Shown here in pieces: positions 32,436 to 42,288 of a stretch of DNA of 64,000 nt; the stretch's first letter is position 1; the number at the start of each line of letters is the position of its first letter. The position numbers and the translations under genes were made by a program. Under the pieces are notes generated by a model. It worked only from the letters and a program-made list of their open reading frames with translations, had not been told where the DNA came from and ran no database searches. Source of the DNA: Nakamurella multipartita DSM 44233 (GTDB taxonomy: Bacteria; Actinomycetota; Actinomycetes; Mycobacteriales; Nakamurellaceae); the NCBI RefSeq assembly GCF_000024365.1, contig NC_013235.1, forward strand, positions 5,890,001 to 5,954,000. The letters run 5' to 3'.

Positions 32436-34154
32436 TCACCCGGCCCCCACGCGCACGTCCGGGGCCCCGAGCCGGGCCGCGTCCGCGGTCAGATCGTCGA
32501 GCTGCTCCTGGGATTCGCGCTCCGCGGCCACCCGGGTCCGGTAGTGGCCGACCTCGCGGTCGATCGCCTCGGCATCCCAGCTCAGCAGCGGGGCCACCAG
32601 TTCGGCGACCTCCTGGGCGGCGCCGTCGCCACGGTCCCAGGTATCGATCGAGATCCGGGTCCGACGGGCCAGGATGTCGTCCAGGTGCAGCGCACCCTCA
32701 TGCGAGACCGCGTACACGGCTTCGGCTTTCAGGTACTTCGGCGCGGATTCCAGCGGCTCGCCCAGGTTCTTGTCCTGGTCGATCAGCTCGAGCAGGTCGC
32801 TGATCGCGCTGCCGTACCGGCCGAGCAGGTGCTCGACCCGGGCCAGGTCCAGCCCGGTCCGTTCGGCGATCCTCGCCCGGGTGTTCCACAGCGCCTGGTA
32901 CCCGTCCGCACCGATCAACGGAACCTTGTCGGTGCAGCACTTCTCGACCGCGCCGGGCAGCTGCTTGGCGGCCTCGTCGACCGCGTCCTTGGCCATCACC
33001 CGGTAGGTGGTGTACTTCCCGCCGGCCACGATGACCAGCCCGGGCACCGGCGAGACGCAGGCGTGCTCCCGGGACAGCTTGCTGGTCTGGTCCGACTCGC
33101 CGGCCAGCAGCGGGCGCAGCCCGGCGTAGACCCCGACCACGTCCGCTCGGGTCAGCGGCTTTTCCAGCAATGCGTTGGCGTGCTCGAGGATGTAGTCGAT
33201 GTCCGAGGCGCTGGCCGCCGGATGGGCCTTGTCCAGATCCCACGGGGTGTCGGTGGTGCCGATGACCCAGAAGTCCTCGCTCCACGGGCACGGGATGATG
33301 AACAGCAGGCTCTTCTCGGTCTCGGTGATCAGGCCGGTCTTGGACTTGATCCGATCCCGGGGGACCACGATGTGCACGCCCTTGGAGGCCTGCACCCGGA
33401 AGCTGCCCTTGCCGCCGAGCATCTCCTGGATGTCGTCGGTCCACACCCCGGTGGCGTTGACGACGGTGCGGGCCCGGACGGTGATGTCGTGGCCGGTCTC
33501 CAGATCGCGCACCACCGCGCCGACGACCCGCTGGCCCTCACGGACCAGGTCGACGACCCGGGCACTGGTGGCCACCGACGCCCCGTAGGCGGCGGCGGTC
33601 CGGGCGATCATCATGGTGTGCCGGGCGTCGTCGAGCTGACCCTCGTAGAACTTGATGGCGCCCTGGATGTGGCCCTTCTTGCCGTCCGGGAACGTCTCCA
33701 GGGTCTTGCGCTTGCTCAGGTGCTTGTGGTGCGAGGGCACCCCCTTGCCGGCGCCCAGCACGTCGTAGACACCGATCCCGAGCCCGACGTAGCCGCGGTC
33801 GATGCCCTTGCGCTCCAGCGGGTAGATGAACTCCACCGGCCGGGCCAGGTGCGGGCACAGCGTCTTGAGGATCAGCGAACGTTCCCGCAGCGCCTCGAAG
33901 ACGAGCGAGAAGTTGAGCTGCTTGAGGTACCGCAACCCGCCGTGGACCAACTTCGACGACCGGCTGGAGGTGCCCGCGGCCAGGTCCCGGGCCTCGACCA
34001 GGGCCACGGACAGGCCGCGGCTGGCCGCGTCCAGCGCCGCCCCGGCGCCGACCACCCCGGCCCCGATGACCAGCACGTCGAACTGCCGCTCGGCCAGATC
34101 CGTGAGGGCCTGCGCGCGGGTCTGGGGGCTCAGTGCAGAGATCTGCACACTCAT
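32436..34154 (-). CDS. glpD: Aerobic glycerol-3-phosphate dehydrogenase
   Basis: FAD enzyme oxidising glycerol 3-phosphate to DHAP and reducing quinone at the membrane. 572 residues. FAD-binding VLVIGAGVVGAGAALDAASRG near residue 28, GTSSRSSKLVHGGLRYL near 60, and the IGTTDTPWD and AGLRPLL segments typical of GlpD. The C-terminal DAO_C domain is present. ATG 34152-34154 with AAAGGAG at 6-7 bases decides the start. Confidence 0.95.
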   Translation of the reverse strand: MSVQISALSPQTRAQALTDLAERQFDVLVIGAGVVGAGAALDAASRGLSVALVEARDLAAGTSSRSSKLVHGGLRYLKQLNFSLVFEALRERSLILKTLCPHLARPVEFIYPLERKGIDRGYVGLGIGVYDVLGAGKGVPSHHKHLSKRKTLETFPDGKKGHIQGAIKFYEGQLDDARHTMMIARTAAAYGASVATSARVVDLVREGQRVVGAVVRDLETGHDITVRARTVVNATGVWTDDIQEMLGGKGSFRVQASKGVHIVVPRDRIKSKTGLITETEKSLLFIIPCPWSEDFWVIGTTDTPWDLDKAHPAASASDIDYILEHANALLEKPLTRADVVGVYAGLRPLLAGESDQTSKLSREHACVSPVPGLVIVAGGKYTTYRVMAKDAVDEAAKQLPGAVEKCCTDKVPLIGADGYQALWNTRARIAERTGLDLARVEHLLGRYGSAISDLLELIDQDKNLGEPLESAPKYLKAEAVYAVSHEGALHLDDILARRTRISIDTWDRGDGAAQEVAELVAPLLSWDAEAIDREVGHYRTRVAAERESQEQLDDLTADAARLGAPDVRVGAG

Positions 34155-34207
34155 ACTTTCTCCTTTGAAACGTCGGTGGTCGATCCACGCCGGGCCGGGC
34201 CCGGCTC

Positions 34208-35224
34208 TTAGTCGAGCGCGGGCACCAGGGTCGAGCGCACCGGATCGTGGAAGGTCTGGATGAAGCGGATGGTGCCCGACCGCGCCCGCATGGACAGCGA
34301 GGTGGTGCTGATCCGGTTGGTGCCGAAGCGCACGCCCTTGAGCAGCGCGCCGTCGGTGACGCCGGTGGCGGCGAAGAAGATGTCCTCGCCCCCGCACAGG
34401 TCGGTGGTGGTCAGGATGCGGTCCAGGTCGTAGCCCAGATCGATGGCCGCCTTCCGCTCCTGCTCGTTGCGCGGGGCCAGCCGGGCGAAGATCGATCCGC
34501 CCAGGCAGCGCAGCGCGGCCGCGGCGATGACGCCCTCGGGCGTGCCGCCGGTGCCGAAGAGCAGGTCGACACCGGTGTCGATGGTGTCCTCGGACGCGGC
34601 CATGATGGCGCCGGCCACGTCGCCGTCGCCGAGGAACTTGATCCGGGCGCCGACCGCGCGGATCGATTCCACCAGTCCGGAGTGCCGGGGACGGTCCAGC
34701 ACGGCGACGGTCAGGTCGTCGGGCTTGCGGCCCAGAGCCTTGGCCACGGCGGCGATGGTCTCGCCGACCGGGGCCTCCGGATCGACGACGTGCGCGGCCG
34801 AGCCGGGCACGACGGTCTTGCGCATGTAGAAGCAGGGACCCGGATCGAACATCTTGCCGCGCTCGGCCAGCGCGACCACGGACAGCCCGTCCGGCAGGGC
34901 CTTGGCCACCAGCGTCGTGCCGTCCACCGGGTCGACGGCGATGTCGACCTCGGGGCCGGTGCCGTCACCGACCTGCTCGCCGTTGAACAGCATGGGCGCC
35001 TCGTCCTTTTCGCCCTCACCGATCACCACGACGCCGCGCATCGCGACCGTGCCCAGGACCGGTCGCATCGCGTCGACCGCGGCCGCGTCGACCTGGTTCT
35101 TGTCGCCCCGGCCCAGGTAGCGGGCCGAGGCCATGGCCGCCGCCTCCGTGGCGCGGATCAGCTCGACCGCCAGGTTGCGGTCGGGCTCGCGCTTGCGGCT
35201 GGGGCGGGGCGTGGTGGTGGTCAT
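34208..35224 (-). CDS. glpX: Class II fructose-1,6-bisphosphatase
   Basis: Gluconeogenic phosphatase, the only FBPase type in most actinobacteria. 338 residues. Motifs: GEGEKDEAPMLFNGE, DIAVDPVDGTTLVAK (Li-sensitive phosphatase metal motif DPxDGTT) and GTGGTPEGVIAAAAL. Start ATG 35222-35224, with GAGG eight bases upstream, is favoured over ATG 35242. 53 bp upstream of glpD on the same strand, so glycerol carbon entering as triose phosphate can be routed to hexose. Confidence 0.94.
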   Translation of the reverse strand: MTTTTPRPSRKREPDRNLAVELIRATEAAAMASARYLGRGDKNQVDAAAVDAMRPVLGTVAMRGVVVIGEGEKDEAPMLFNGEQVGDGTGPEVDIAVDPVDGTTLVAKALPDGLSVVALAERGKMFDPGPCFYMRKTVVPGSAAHVVDPEAPVGETIAAVAKALGRKPDDLTVAVLDRPRHSGLVESIRAVGARIKFLGDGDVAGAIMAASEDTIDTGVDLLFGTGGTPEGVIAAAALRCLGGSIFARLAPRNEQERKAAIDLGYDLDRILTTTDLCGGEDIFFAATGVTDGALLKGVRFGTNRISTTSLSMRARSGTIRFIQTFHDPVRSTLVPALD

Positions 35225-35563
35225 CGAGGCTTCCTCACTCATGGGCACACTGACGGGCTCGGACACGAGCCCCCAGTCGGGCGGACAGATGCCAGGTGAC
35301 GGCCGGGATCGGCCGCAGGCGATCGTCGCGGGCGGTTGCCGCGAGCGATCACTGACCACGCTGGCACGAAGACGGACCGCGAACGCGTCGAACGGGTTGC
35401 GACGAACCGCAAATCCCGCAAGATTCCTCGCCTCCTCGCCGTCCACCCTCATCATGGCCCAGTGCCTCACTGGTCGCGACCGTATCCGGGGCGCCCAGGC
35501 GCGACAATCGCCGCCGTTCGACCATGCCGAACGGCTGCGGGCGACCCGGGGTAGCCTGCCCAG
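35225..35563. other. Intergenic region between glpX and the IclR-type regulator
   Basis: 339 bp separating divergent glpX and regulator genes. No open frame with coding character is seen. Imperfect repeats of GTCGAAC/GACGAAC occur around 35385-35410 and could be operator half-sites for the adjacent IclR protein; that is a guess. Confidence 0.4.
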
Positions 35564-36337
35564 GTGCCGGGCAACGTGCAGTCGGTGGAGCGAGCGGCCG
35601 CAATCCTGCGGCTGCTGGCCGATGCCGACGAGCCGCTGGCGCTGGCCCAGATCGCCGCCGCGCTGGCCCTGGCCAAGCCGACCGCGCATGGCATCCTGCG
35701 GACCCTGGAGGACGTCGGCTTCGTCGAGCAGGACGTGGCCAACGGTCCGTACCGGGTGGCCGGGGACCTGTTCCACCTGGGCCGCACCGACCGCCTGGAT
35801 CCCAACGAGCTGCGGTCCAAGGCCATGAACTGGACCGACACGCTGGCCGCGCGGACCGGAGAATCAGCCCGAGTGGCCACCTTTCATCGGGGCCGGGCCG
35901 AGGTGGCGCACCATGTCTTCCGGGCCGACGGCGGCACCCAGGTACTGGTCACCGGTTCGGTGGTGCCCCTGCACGCGAGCGCGCTGGGCAAGGTGCTGCT
36001 GGCTTACTACCCGGGCGCGGCCCGCACCCTGCTCCGGCAGGACCTGCCCGCCCTGACCACCCGCACCATCATCGACCGCGTCGCGCTGCAGCGGGAGCTG
36101 GCCGGCATCCGGGACGTCGGGTGGGCCGGCTCGGTCGGCGAGGTCGACCCGGCGGTGGCCGGCGTGGCCGCGCCGATCCGGGATCGCGGCGGGTACGTGG
36201 TGGCGGTGGTGGGCATCGAGGGCGCGATCGAGCGCATCTGCGATGATCGGTCGCGCCCCCGGACGGCCCTGGTCACCCAGGTGACCCGGGCCGGGCGGGC
36301 GATCTCCCGCGAGCTGGGTCACGGACGGGACCGATGA
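35564..36337 (+). CDS. IclR-family transcriptional regulator (GylR-like)
   Basis: 257 residues. N-terminal winged helix-turn-helix (VQSVERAAAILRLLADADEPLALAQIAAALALAKPTAHGILRTLEDVGFV), then the IclR effector domain (VPLHASALGKVLLAYYP; AGIRDVGWAGSVGEVDPAVAGVAAPIRDRGG). In actinobacteria IclR proteins of this type (GylR) control glycerol operons. The gene overlaps the second glycerol kinase by 4 bp (ATGA) and diverges from glpX-glpD, so both are likely targets. GTG 35564 start. Confidence 0.88.
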   Translation: MPGNVQSVERAAAILRLLADADEPLALAQIAAALALAKPTAHGILRTLEDVGFVEQDVANGPYRVAGDLFHLGRTDRLDPNELRSKAMNWTDTLAARTGESARVATFHRGRAEVAHHVFRADGGTQVLVTGSVVPLHASALGKVLLAYYPGAARTLLRQDLPALTTRTIIDRVALQRELAGIRDVGWAGSVGEVDPAVAGVAAPIRDRGGYVVAVVGIEGAIERICDDRSRPRTALVTQVTRAGRAISRELGHGRDR

Positions 36338-37857
36338 CGGTGAAACTGGTGGCCGCCCTGGACCAGGGCACGACCTCGACCCGGTGCATGCTGTTCGACC
36401 GGCAGGGCCGGATGGTCTCCATCGCCCAACGGGAGCACCAGCAGTACTACCCGCACCCGGGCTGGGTGGAGCACGACGCCGCCGAGATCTGGTCGATCGT
36501 GCGGCGGATCATCCCGCAGGCGCTGGCCGACGCCGGGGTCGGCGCCGCCGAGGTGGTCGCCCTGGGGGTGACCAACCAGCGCGAGACCGCCGTGCTGTGG
36601 AACCGGCACACCGGGGTCCCGGTGGGCCGGGCGATCGTCTGGCAGGACACCCGGACCACCGACGTGCTGGCCGACCTGGCCACCCGGATCGATCCGGCCC
36701 GGGTCCTGGCCCGGACGGGACTGCCGATGGCCAACTATTTCTCGGCGGCCAAGCTGCGCTGGATGCTCGATCGCAACCCGGCGGCCGCCGCGGCCGCCGC
36801 CGCGGGCGATCTGCTGTTCGGGACGATAGACAGCTGGATCACCTGGAATCTGTCGGGCGGCCCGGGCCGCGACGGCGGCGGGCCGGGCGTGCACGTCACC
36901 GATGTGACCAACGCCAGCCGCACCATGCTGATGAACCTGGACACCCTGGACTGGGACCCCGAACTGCTCGCCGCGACCGCCATCCCACGCGCGGTGCTGC
37001 CCGAGATCCGGCCCACCATCGGGGTTGTCGCGCGAACGGTGGATCCGGTGCCGGGCATCGCGATCGGCGCGCTGATCGGCGACCAGCAGGCTTCGCTGTT
37101 CGGCCAGACCGCGTTCGAGGCCGGCGAGGCCAAGTGCACGTTCGGCACGGGCAGCTTCCTGCTGCTCAACACCGGCCCCGAGGTCATCCGCTCCAGCCAC
37201 GGACTGATCACCACGGTCGCCCACAAGGTGGCCGGCGAGCCGGCGGTGTACGCGCTGGAGGGGTCGGTCGCCCAGGCCGGCGGGCTGGTCCAGTGGTGCC
37301 GCGACAACCTGGGCCTGATCCGCTCTCCGGCCGAGATCGAGACACTGGCCCGGTCGGTGCCCGACAACGGCGGCTGCTACCTGGTCCCGGCGTTCTCCGG
37401 GCTGTTCGCGCCCTACTGGGACAACATGGCCCAGGGGGTGCTGGTCGGGCTGACCTCGTACGTGACCAAGGCGCACATCGCCCGGGCCGTGCTGGAGGCC
37501 ACCGCCTGGCAGACCCACGACGTGGTCGACGCGATGAACGCCGACGCCGGGGTGGCCGCCCGCTCGCTGGCCGTCGACGGCGGGATGACCAGCGACAACC
37601 TGCTCATGCAGACGATCGCGGACGTGTTGGACATCCCGGTGGTGCGGCCGATGATGGCCGAGACGGTCGCCCTGGGCGCGGCCTACGCGGCCGGGCTGGC
37701 CGTCGGCTACTGGTCGGACCGGCAGGTGCTGCGCCGGTTCTGGCGCAAGGCCGGGGAGTGGCAGCCGTCGATGACCGCGGCCCGCCGCGAGGTCGAACTG
37801 GCCCGCTGGAAACATGCGGTCGCCGCGGCGCAGCTGTGGGGGCAACGACCCGGCTGA
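36334..37857 (+). CDS. glpK: Glycerol kinase (second copy)
   Basis: 507 residues with the full FGGY set: [95 protein letters not shown]. Clearly paralogous to the glpK at 29881-31392 but with many substitutions and a C-terminal extension (RREVELARWKHAVAAAQLWGQ). Its ATG lies inside the regulator's stop codon region (ATGA overlap), so it is translated with the IclR protein. May serve under different glycerol levels, or phosphorylate a related polyol. Confidence 0.92.
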   Translation: MTVKLVAALDQGTTSTRCMLFDRQGRMVSIAQREHQQYYPHPGWVEHDAAEIWSIVRRIIPQALADAGVGAAEVVALGVTNQRETAVLWNRHTGVPVGRAIVWQDTRTTDVLADLATRIDPARVLARTGLPMANYFSAAKLRWMLDRNPAAAAAAAAGDLLFGTIDSWITWNLSGGPGRDGGGPGVHVTDVTNASRTMLMNLDTLDWDPELLAATAIPRAVLPEIRPTIGVVARTVDPVPGIAIGALIGDQQASLFGQTAFEAGEAKCTFGTGSFLLLNTGPEVIRSSHGLITTVAHKVAGEPAVYALEGSVAQAGGLVQWCRDNLGLIRSPAEIETLARSVPDNGGCYLVPAFSGLFAPYWDNMAQGVLVGLTSYVTKAHIARAVLEATAWQTHDVVDAMNADAGVAARSLAVDGGMTSDNLLMQTIADVLDIPVVRPMMAETVALGAAYAAGLAVGYWSDRQVLRRFWRKAGEWQPSMTAARREVELARWKHAVAAAQLWGQRPG

Positions 37858-37869
37858 GCAGGTCGCCGG

Positions 37870-40314
37870 TCAGCCGCGCCCGGCGGACACGGTGGGCGCG
37901 GCCGGCACCCCCATGGCCAGGGCCGGCTGCGCGGCGAGCATCGCGTCCAGGTCGGCGGCCGCGGCCGGCCGGGCGTACAGGAAGCCCTGCACGTACCGGC
38001 AGCCCAGCTCGGCCAGCACCGCGGCCTGCTCGGGCAGTTCCACCCCCTCGGCCATCACCATCAGGCCCAGGTCGCGACCCAGGGCCAGCAGCGCGCGTAG
38101 GAATTGGGCGGCCGACGGGTCGGTGTGGATGTTGGCGACGAACTCGATGTCGATCTTGACGGCCTGCAGGGAGATCTGCCGCAGGCTCAGCAGCGAGGAG
38201 TAGCCGGTGCCGAAGTCGTCCAGCCACAGCCGGATGCCGGCCAGCCGCAGCTGGTCGGCCACCGCCCGGGAGGTGGCGACGTCGCCGATCAGGGCGTCCT
38301 CGGTGATCTCCAGGACCAGCCGGTCGGGCCGGATCCGGTGCCGGCGCAGGGCGGCGTCGATGCGCCGGGGGAAGTCGCGGTCGGCCATCAGGCCGGGCGG
38401 CACGTTGACCCCGACCCGCAGGTCGTCGCACCCCAGCCGCTCGGTCCAGTCGGCCAGCGTGGCGCAGGCCCGGTCGACCATCAGGTCGGTCAGCGCGGGG
38501 AGCAGCTTGAGCCGGCCGGCGAGCTGGATGAAGTAGTCCTGGGCCACCACCTGGTCGCCGACCTGCCAGCGGGCCAGCGCCTCCATGCAGTGCACCCGGC
38601 CGCTGTCCAGGTCCAGGATCGGCTGGAACACGCAGTCGATGCCGCCGCTGCCGATCGCCTCGATCAGCAGCGGCCGGTACTGCAGGTCGGCCGCCTCCGG
38701 CAGCACCATCGTCGAGTCGTACAGGGCGATCTGGCCCTTGCCGGCCCGCTTGGCCGCGTACATGGCGATGTCGGCCCGGGAGAACAGGTCGTCCAGGGTC
38801 GGCGTCGGATGCTCGGCCGGCACCTCGGCGATGCCGATGCTGGCGCCGATGGACAGGCCGTGCTCGCCGAGCACGAATCGTGGCCGCAGCGCCTCGACCA
38901 GCCGGGAACCCAGCTCGACCCCGTCGGCGTCCTCACCCTCGGCGAGCACCGCGAACTCGTCGCCGCCGAAGCGGGCCACCGTGTCGCTGGCCCGGATCGC
39001 GCCCCGCAGCCGCTCGGCCACCCGGATCACCAGCTCGTCGCCGACCGGATGCCCCAGGGTGTCGTTGACCGCCTTGAAGTCGTCCAGGTCGACGAACAGC
39101 AACGACAGCGGTCGCATGCTCTGCCGGTGCTGCTCCAGAGCGTGCGCCGCCCGGTCGGTGAACAGGGCCCGGTTGGGCAGCCCGGTCAGGATGTCCTGGA
39201 ACGCCTGCCGGTGCAGCTGGTTCTCCCGGCGGGCCAGGTTGGCGGTCAGCGCGGCGTTGTCCCGGATGGTCAGGTACTGCCGGACCAACACCCCGAGGAA
39301 GGTCACGATGAGGGCCGGCCCGGCGACCCGGTCCACCGGTTCCCCGCCGATCCGGTCGGCCCCCACCACCAGCAGGGCCAACACGAGAGGGACGTAGGGC
39401 AGGGCGCTGGCCCGGCGCACGTCGAGCGGGACGCCGGTCTCGCCGCCGGTCTCGGTCACGGTATGGGGACCGGTCGGCGGCTCGACCGGTGCGGGGGCGC
39501 CGACCCGGACGCGGGCCCCGGCGGCGCAGGCGATCAGGCCGAAGCCGGCCACCCACCCGATCCCGACGAGCGAACCCGAGGTGGATTCGCCGGAGGAGGT
39601 CAGGTAGGCGTAGAAGGCGTCGGACACGGCGATCAGGCCCATTCCGGCGGCCACCGCGGTCAGCCCGCTGCGGTCGACGGTGCGGCGGGACAGGCTCAGG
39701 ATGGCCATCGTCAGCACCACCACGTCGCCGCACGGGTAGGCCAGGTTGATCACCATGGCCAACGGCTCGGTGTCCGGGGTGCGATTGGCGGTGATCGCGT
39801 CGATCGAGGTCGACCAGCTGATGGTGAACAGCGACATGCCGATGATGAAGCCGTCCAGCAGGATCCGCAGCCGGTCGCTGCGCGAACCGCCGGTCGGCGC
39901 CACCGCCACGATCATCAGGGCGGTGAAGGACAGGAAGAACAGGTCTGCCGGCGACACCTCGGGCACGTCCTGCCCGAGAATCAGCTCCACGTAGCACCAG
40001 TAGCTCTGCCCGATCGTCCACAAGCCGCAGGCCAGCGCGACCAGCCACCACCGGAGCCGGCCGGCGGGTTCGGACCGCCGGGCCGCGCCGGCCGCGGCCG
40101 CCGTCGCGAGGGCCGCCGCGGTCAGCTGGGCCAGGTTGGAGACCAGGCCGGACGGGTCCGAGTCGGCGCCGTAGAGCAGGGCGGACAGCAGCCCGGCGAG
40201 CACCAGGATCCCGGTGATCACGCCGGCCACGACCGCCGCCGGCCGCCGCCAGTCGACGCGACTGGGCCCGGCCGAACCGTCGACCTCGATGACCGCTTCC
40301 GCCGACCTGATCAC
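37870..40314 (-). CDS. Membrane GGDEF-EAL protein (cyclic di-GMP turnover)
   Basis: 814 residues. About nine or ten transmembrane helices in the first 350 residues. The GGDEF domain has DILTGLPNRALF, VDLDDFKAVNDTLGH and an intact RFGGDEFAVL active site. The EAL domain has MEALARW (EAL motif), NVPPGLMADRDF, LEITEDAL, LDDFGTGYSSL and AEGVE, so the metal and base residues look complete; KIDIEF replaces the usual KIDxxF. Both synthesis and hydrolysis of c-di-GMP are possible. GTG start at 40312-40314. It converges on glpK with 12 bp between. Confidence 0.9.
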   Translation of the reverse strand: MIRSAEAVIEVDGSAGPSRVDWRRPAAVVAGVITGILVLAGLLSALLYGADSDPSGLVSNLAQLTAAALATAAAAGAARRSEPAGRLRWWLVALACGLWTIGQSYWCYVELILGQDVPEVSPADLFFLSFTALMIVAVAPTGGSRSDRLRILLDGFIIGMSLFTISWSTSIDAITANRTPDTEPLAMVINLAYPCGDVVVLTMAILSLSRRTVDRSGLTAVAAGMGLIAVSDAFYAYLTSSGESTSGSLVGIGWVAGFGLIACAAGARVRVGAPAPVEPPTGPHTVTETGGETGVPLDVRRASALPYVPLVLALLVVGADRIGGEPVDRVAGPALIVTFLGVLVRQYLTIRDNAALTANLARRENQLHRQAFQDILTGLPNRALFTDRAAHALEQHRQSMRPLSLLFVDLDDFKAVNDTLGHPVGDELVIRVAERLRGAIRASDTVARFGGDEFAVLAEGEDADGVELGSRLVEALRPRFVLGEHGLSIGASIGIAEVPAEHPTPTLDDLFSRADIAMYAAKRAGKGQIALYDSTMVLPEAADLQYRPLLIEAIGSGGIDCVFQPILDLDSGRVHCMEALARWQVGDQVVAQDYFIQLAGRLKLLPALTDLMVDRACATLADWTERLGCDDLRVGVNVPPGLMADRDFPRRIDAALRRHRIRPDRLVLEITEDALIGDVATSRAVADQLRLAGIRLWLDDFGTGYSSLLSLRQISLQAVKIDIEFVANIHTDPSAAQFLRALLALGRDLGLMVMAEGVELPEQAAVLAELGCRYVQGFLYARPAAAADLDAMLAAQPALAMGVPAAPTVSAGRG

Positions 40315-40512
40315 GTGCCCCCCTGCACCCGACGTCGGGAGATCAACGCGAGCGGGTTCCCTCCCACCCGGCCGCCCCCACCGTTCCGGGGTCCAGCCTG
40401 GCGGATCGAACCGGTGGCCGGAGCGCGCGGGGACGACGATCCCCCAACCGGGGTGCAGAGTTCAGCCGACTCATCCGAGCCGTGACTTTCAGTGAGGAGA
40501 AACTACGGTCGG

Positions 40513-40537
40513 TAAAAGCCTCCCGCGACGGGAGCCC
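40513..40537 (-). terminator. Rho-independent terminator after the tRNA-like gene
   Basis: On the minus strand CTCCCG-TCG-CGGGAG forms a 6-bp stem followed closely by CTTTTA. A rare example in this window of a hairpin with a T-run. It lies 11-35 bases after the CCA end of the tRNA-like sequence at 40548, so that RNA has its own transcription stop. Confidence 0.75.
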
Positions 40538-40547
40538 GACCGTTCAA

Positions 40548-40643
40548 TGGTGCCGTCGGGAGGAATCGAACCTCCCGCATCGCCCAAGCTCGACTGCCGC
40601 ACGCTCGACGCGTGCCGTCTGCCGGTGAATCACCATCGCATCC
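40548..40643 (-). tRNA. tRNA-like gene, class II layout, identity uncertain (possible pseudo-tRNA)
   Basis: Read on the minus strand: a good T-arm GGAGG-TTCGATT-CCTCC, then CGACGGC-A-CCA as a 3' acceptor end with encoded CCA; a Leu/Ser-like D-loop motif GGCAGAC; an anticodon-like hairpin GCACG-CGTCGAG-CGTGC; and a long variable arm (GCA-TCG pairing CGATGC with one bulge). However, no 5' strand complementary to CGACGGC is present, and the anticodon loop lacks U33 in the best fold (a shifted fold would give CGA, Ser). TATAAG at 40655-40660 is a plausible -10 just upstream and a rho-independent terminator follows. It is either a decayed tRNA or an unusual tRNA-like RNA. Confidence 0.5.
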
Positions 40644-40763
40644 AGGGCCGGCCACTTATACAGACGCATGGGAGGGGCCTTTGATTCCCTCCACAGGGGT
40701 GCGATCCCGCTCACACCGCCAACGCGGCCCGAACGAGCCGGGGCCGCTCGCCCCACTCGCGGC

Positions 40764-42197
40764 CTACTCGGGCAGCGGGTGGTATGGGCCGGTCTGGGTG
40801 ACCTTGGCGATGGCCCGCATCTTGTTCACCGCGTCCAGGGCGGCCACCTTGTAGGACTCGGCCAGGGTCGGGTAGTTGAACACGGTGTCGACCAGGTAGT
40901 CCACGGTGCCGCCGCAGCCCATCACCATCTGGCCGATGTGCACCAGCTCGGTGGCGTTGGTGCCGAAGACGTGCACGCCCAGCAGTTCACGGGACTCGGC
41001 GTGCACGAGGATCTTGAGCATGCCGTAGGAGTCGCCCAGGATCGCCCCGCGGGCCAGCTCGCGGTACCGCGACACCCCCACCTCGAACGGCACGTTCGCG
41101 CTGGTCAGCGACTCCTCGGTGCGGCCGACGAAGCTCAGCTCAGGGATCGTGTAGATGCCGATGGGCTGCAGGTCGCCCAGTTTGTTGCCGACCGGCTCGT
41201 TGAACGCGTGGTACGCGGCCCGGCGACCCTGCTCCATGGCCGTCGCGGCGAGCGCGGGGAACCCGATCACGTCGCCGACCGCGTAGATGTGCTCGACCTC
41301 GGTCTGCAGGTTCTCGTTGACCTCGATCTTGCCCCGATCGGAGGCGCCGAGCCCGGCCGCGGCGATGTTGAGTTCGTCGGTCAGACCCTGCCGGCCGGCC
41401 GAGTACAGCACCGTGTCGGCCGGGATCCGCTTGCCCGACTCCAGCACGGTCAGCGTGCCGGCCGGATGCCTCTGCACCTCCCGCACGGTCTCGGAATACC
41501 GGAAGGTCACGGCCAACTCGCGCAGCTGGTACTGCAGGGCCTCGATGATCTCCTTGTCGCAGAAGTCCAGCATCGTCGGTCGGCGCTCGACGATGGTCAC
41601 CTTGGTACCCAGGGCGGCGAACATGGAGGCGTACTCGATGCCGACGACGCCGGCCCCGACCACCACCATCGACGACGGCACCTTGGCGATGCTCAGGATC
41701 TGGTCGGAGTCGACGATGGTCTCCCCGTCGAATTCGACGGTGCTCGGGTGGGCGGGTTTGGTGCCCACCGCGATGACGATCTTGTCGGCGCTGAGCTCGA
41801 CCGAATTGCCGGCCTCGTTGGTGACCACGATGGTGCGCGGGGTGATGAACCGCGCGGTGCCGACGTACATGTGCACGTGGTTGCGGGCCAGCTGGTTGCG
41901 GATGACATCGATCTCGCGGGCGATGACGTGTTGGGTGCGTGAGGACAGGTCAGCGATGGTGATGTCCTGCTTGACCCGGTAGGACTGCCCGTACAGCTCC
42001 CGCTGGTTGAGCCCGGTCAGGTAGAGCACCGCTTCGCGCAGTGTCTTGGACGGGATGGTGCCGGTGTTGATGCAGACGCCGCCGACCATGTCCTTGCGCT
42101 CGACGATGGCGGCCCGCCGGCCCAGTTTCGCCGCCGCGATGGCCGCCTTCTGCCCGGCCGGACCCGACCCGATGACGATCATGTCGTAGCTGTCCAT
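40764..42197 (-). CDS. sthA: Soluble (Si-specific) pyridine nucleotide transhydrogenase
   Basis: Flavoprotein exchanging hydride between NADPH and NAD+. 477 residues. FAD fingerprint [23 protein letters not shown]; the active-site segment [15 protein letters not shown] has a single Cys where disulfide reductases have CxxxxC, the mark of SthA versus lipoamide dehydrogenase. NAD(P) fingerprint [21 protein letters not shown] and the second FAD motif [15 protein letters not shown] are present. ATG 42195-42197. Stands alone, 91 bp after a GroES-like gene. Confidence 0.92.
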   Translation of the reverse strand: MDSYDMIVIGSGPAGQKAAIAAAKLGRRAAIVERKDMVGGVCINTGTIPSKTLREAVLYLTGLNQRELYGQSYRVKQDITIADLSSRTQHVIAREIDVIRNQLARNHVHMYVGTARFITPRTIVVTNEAGNSVELSADKIVIAVGTKPAHPSTVEFDGETIVDSDQILSIAKVPSSMVVVGAGVVGIEYASMFAALGTKVTIVERRPTMLDFCDKEIIEALQYQLRELAVTFRYSETVREVQRHPAGTLTVLESGKRIPADTVLYSAGRQGLTDELNIAAAGLGASDRGKIEVNENLQTEVEHIYAVGDVIGFPALAATAMEQGRRAAYHAFNEPVGNKLGDLQPIGIYTIPELSFVGRTEESLTSANVPFEVGVSRYRELARGAILGDSYGMLKILVHAESRELLGVHVFGTNATELVHIGQMVMGCGGTVDYLVDTVFNYPTLAESYKVAALDAVNKMRAIAKVTQTGPYHPLPE

Positions 42198-42288
42198 GAC
42201 GGAGCACTCCCCTGGGCGCGATCCGGCGCCGCCGGTGGCTGGTCCGGCCGACCGGATCAACACGTCCCACCGACAAACGTGGTCCCAG

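Noticed and set aside
40764..42197. Dihydrolipoamide dehydrogenase (E3) for the nearby 2-oxoacid dehydrogenase
   Set aside because: The active site has C-x4-T instead of the redox disulfide CxxxxC, so it fits transhydrogenase SthA.
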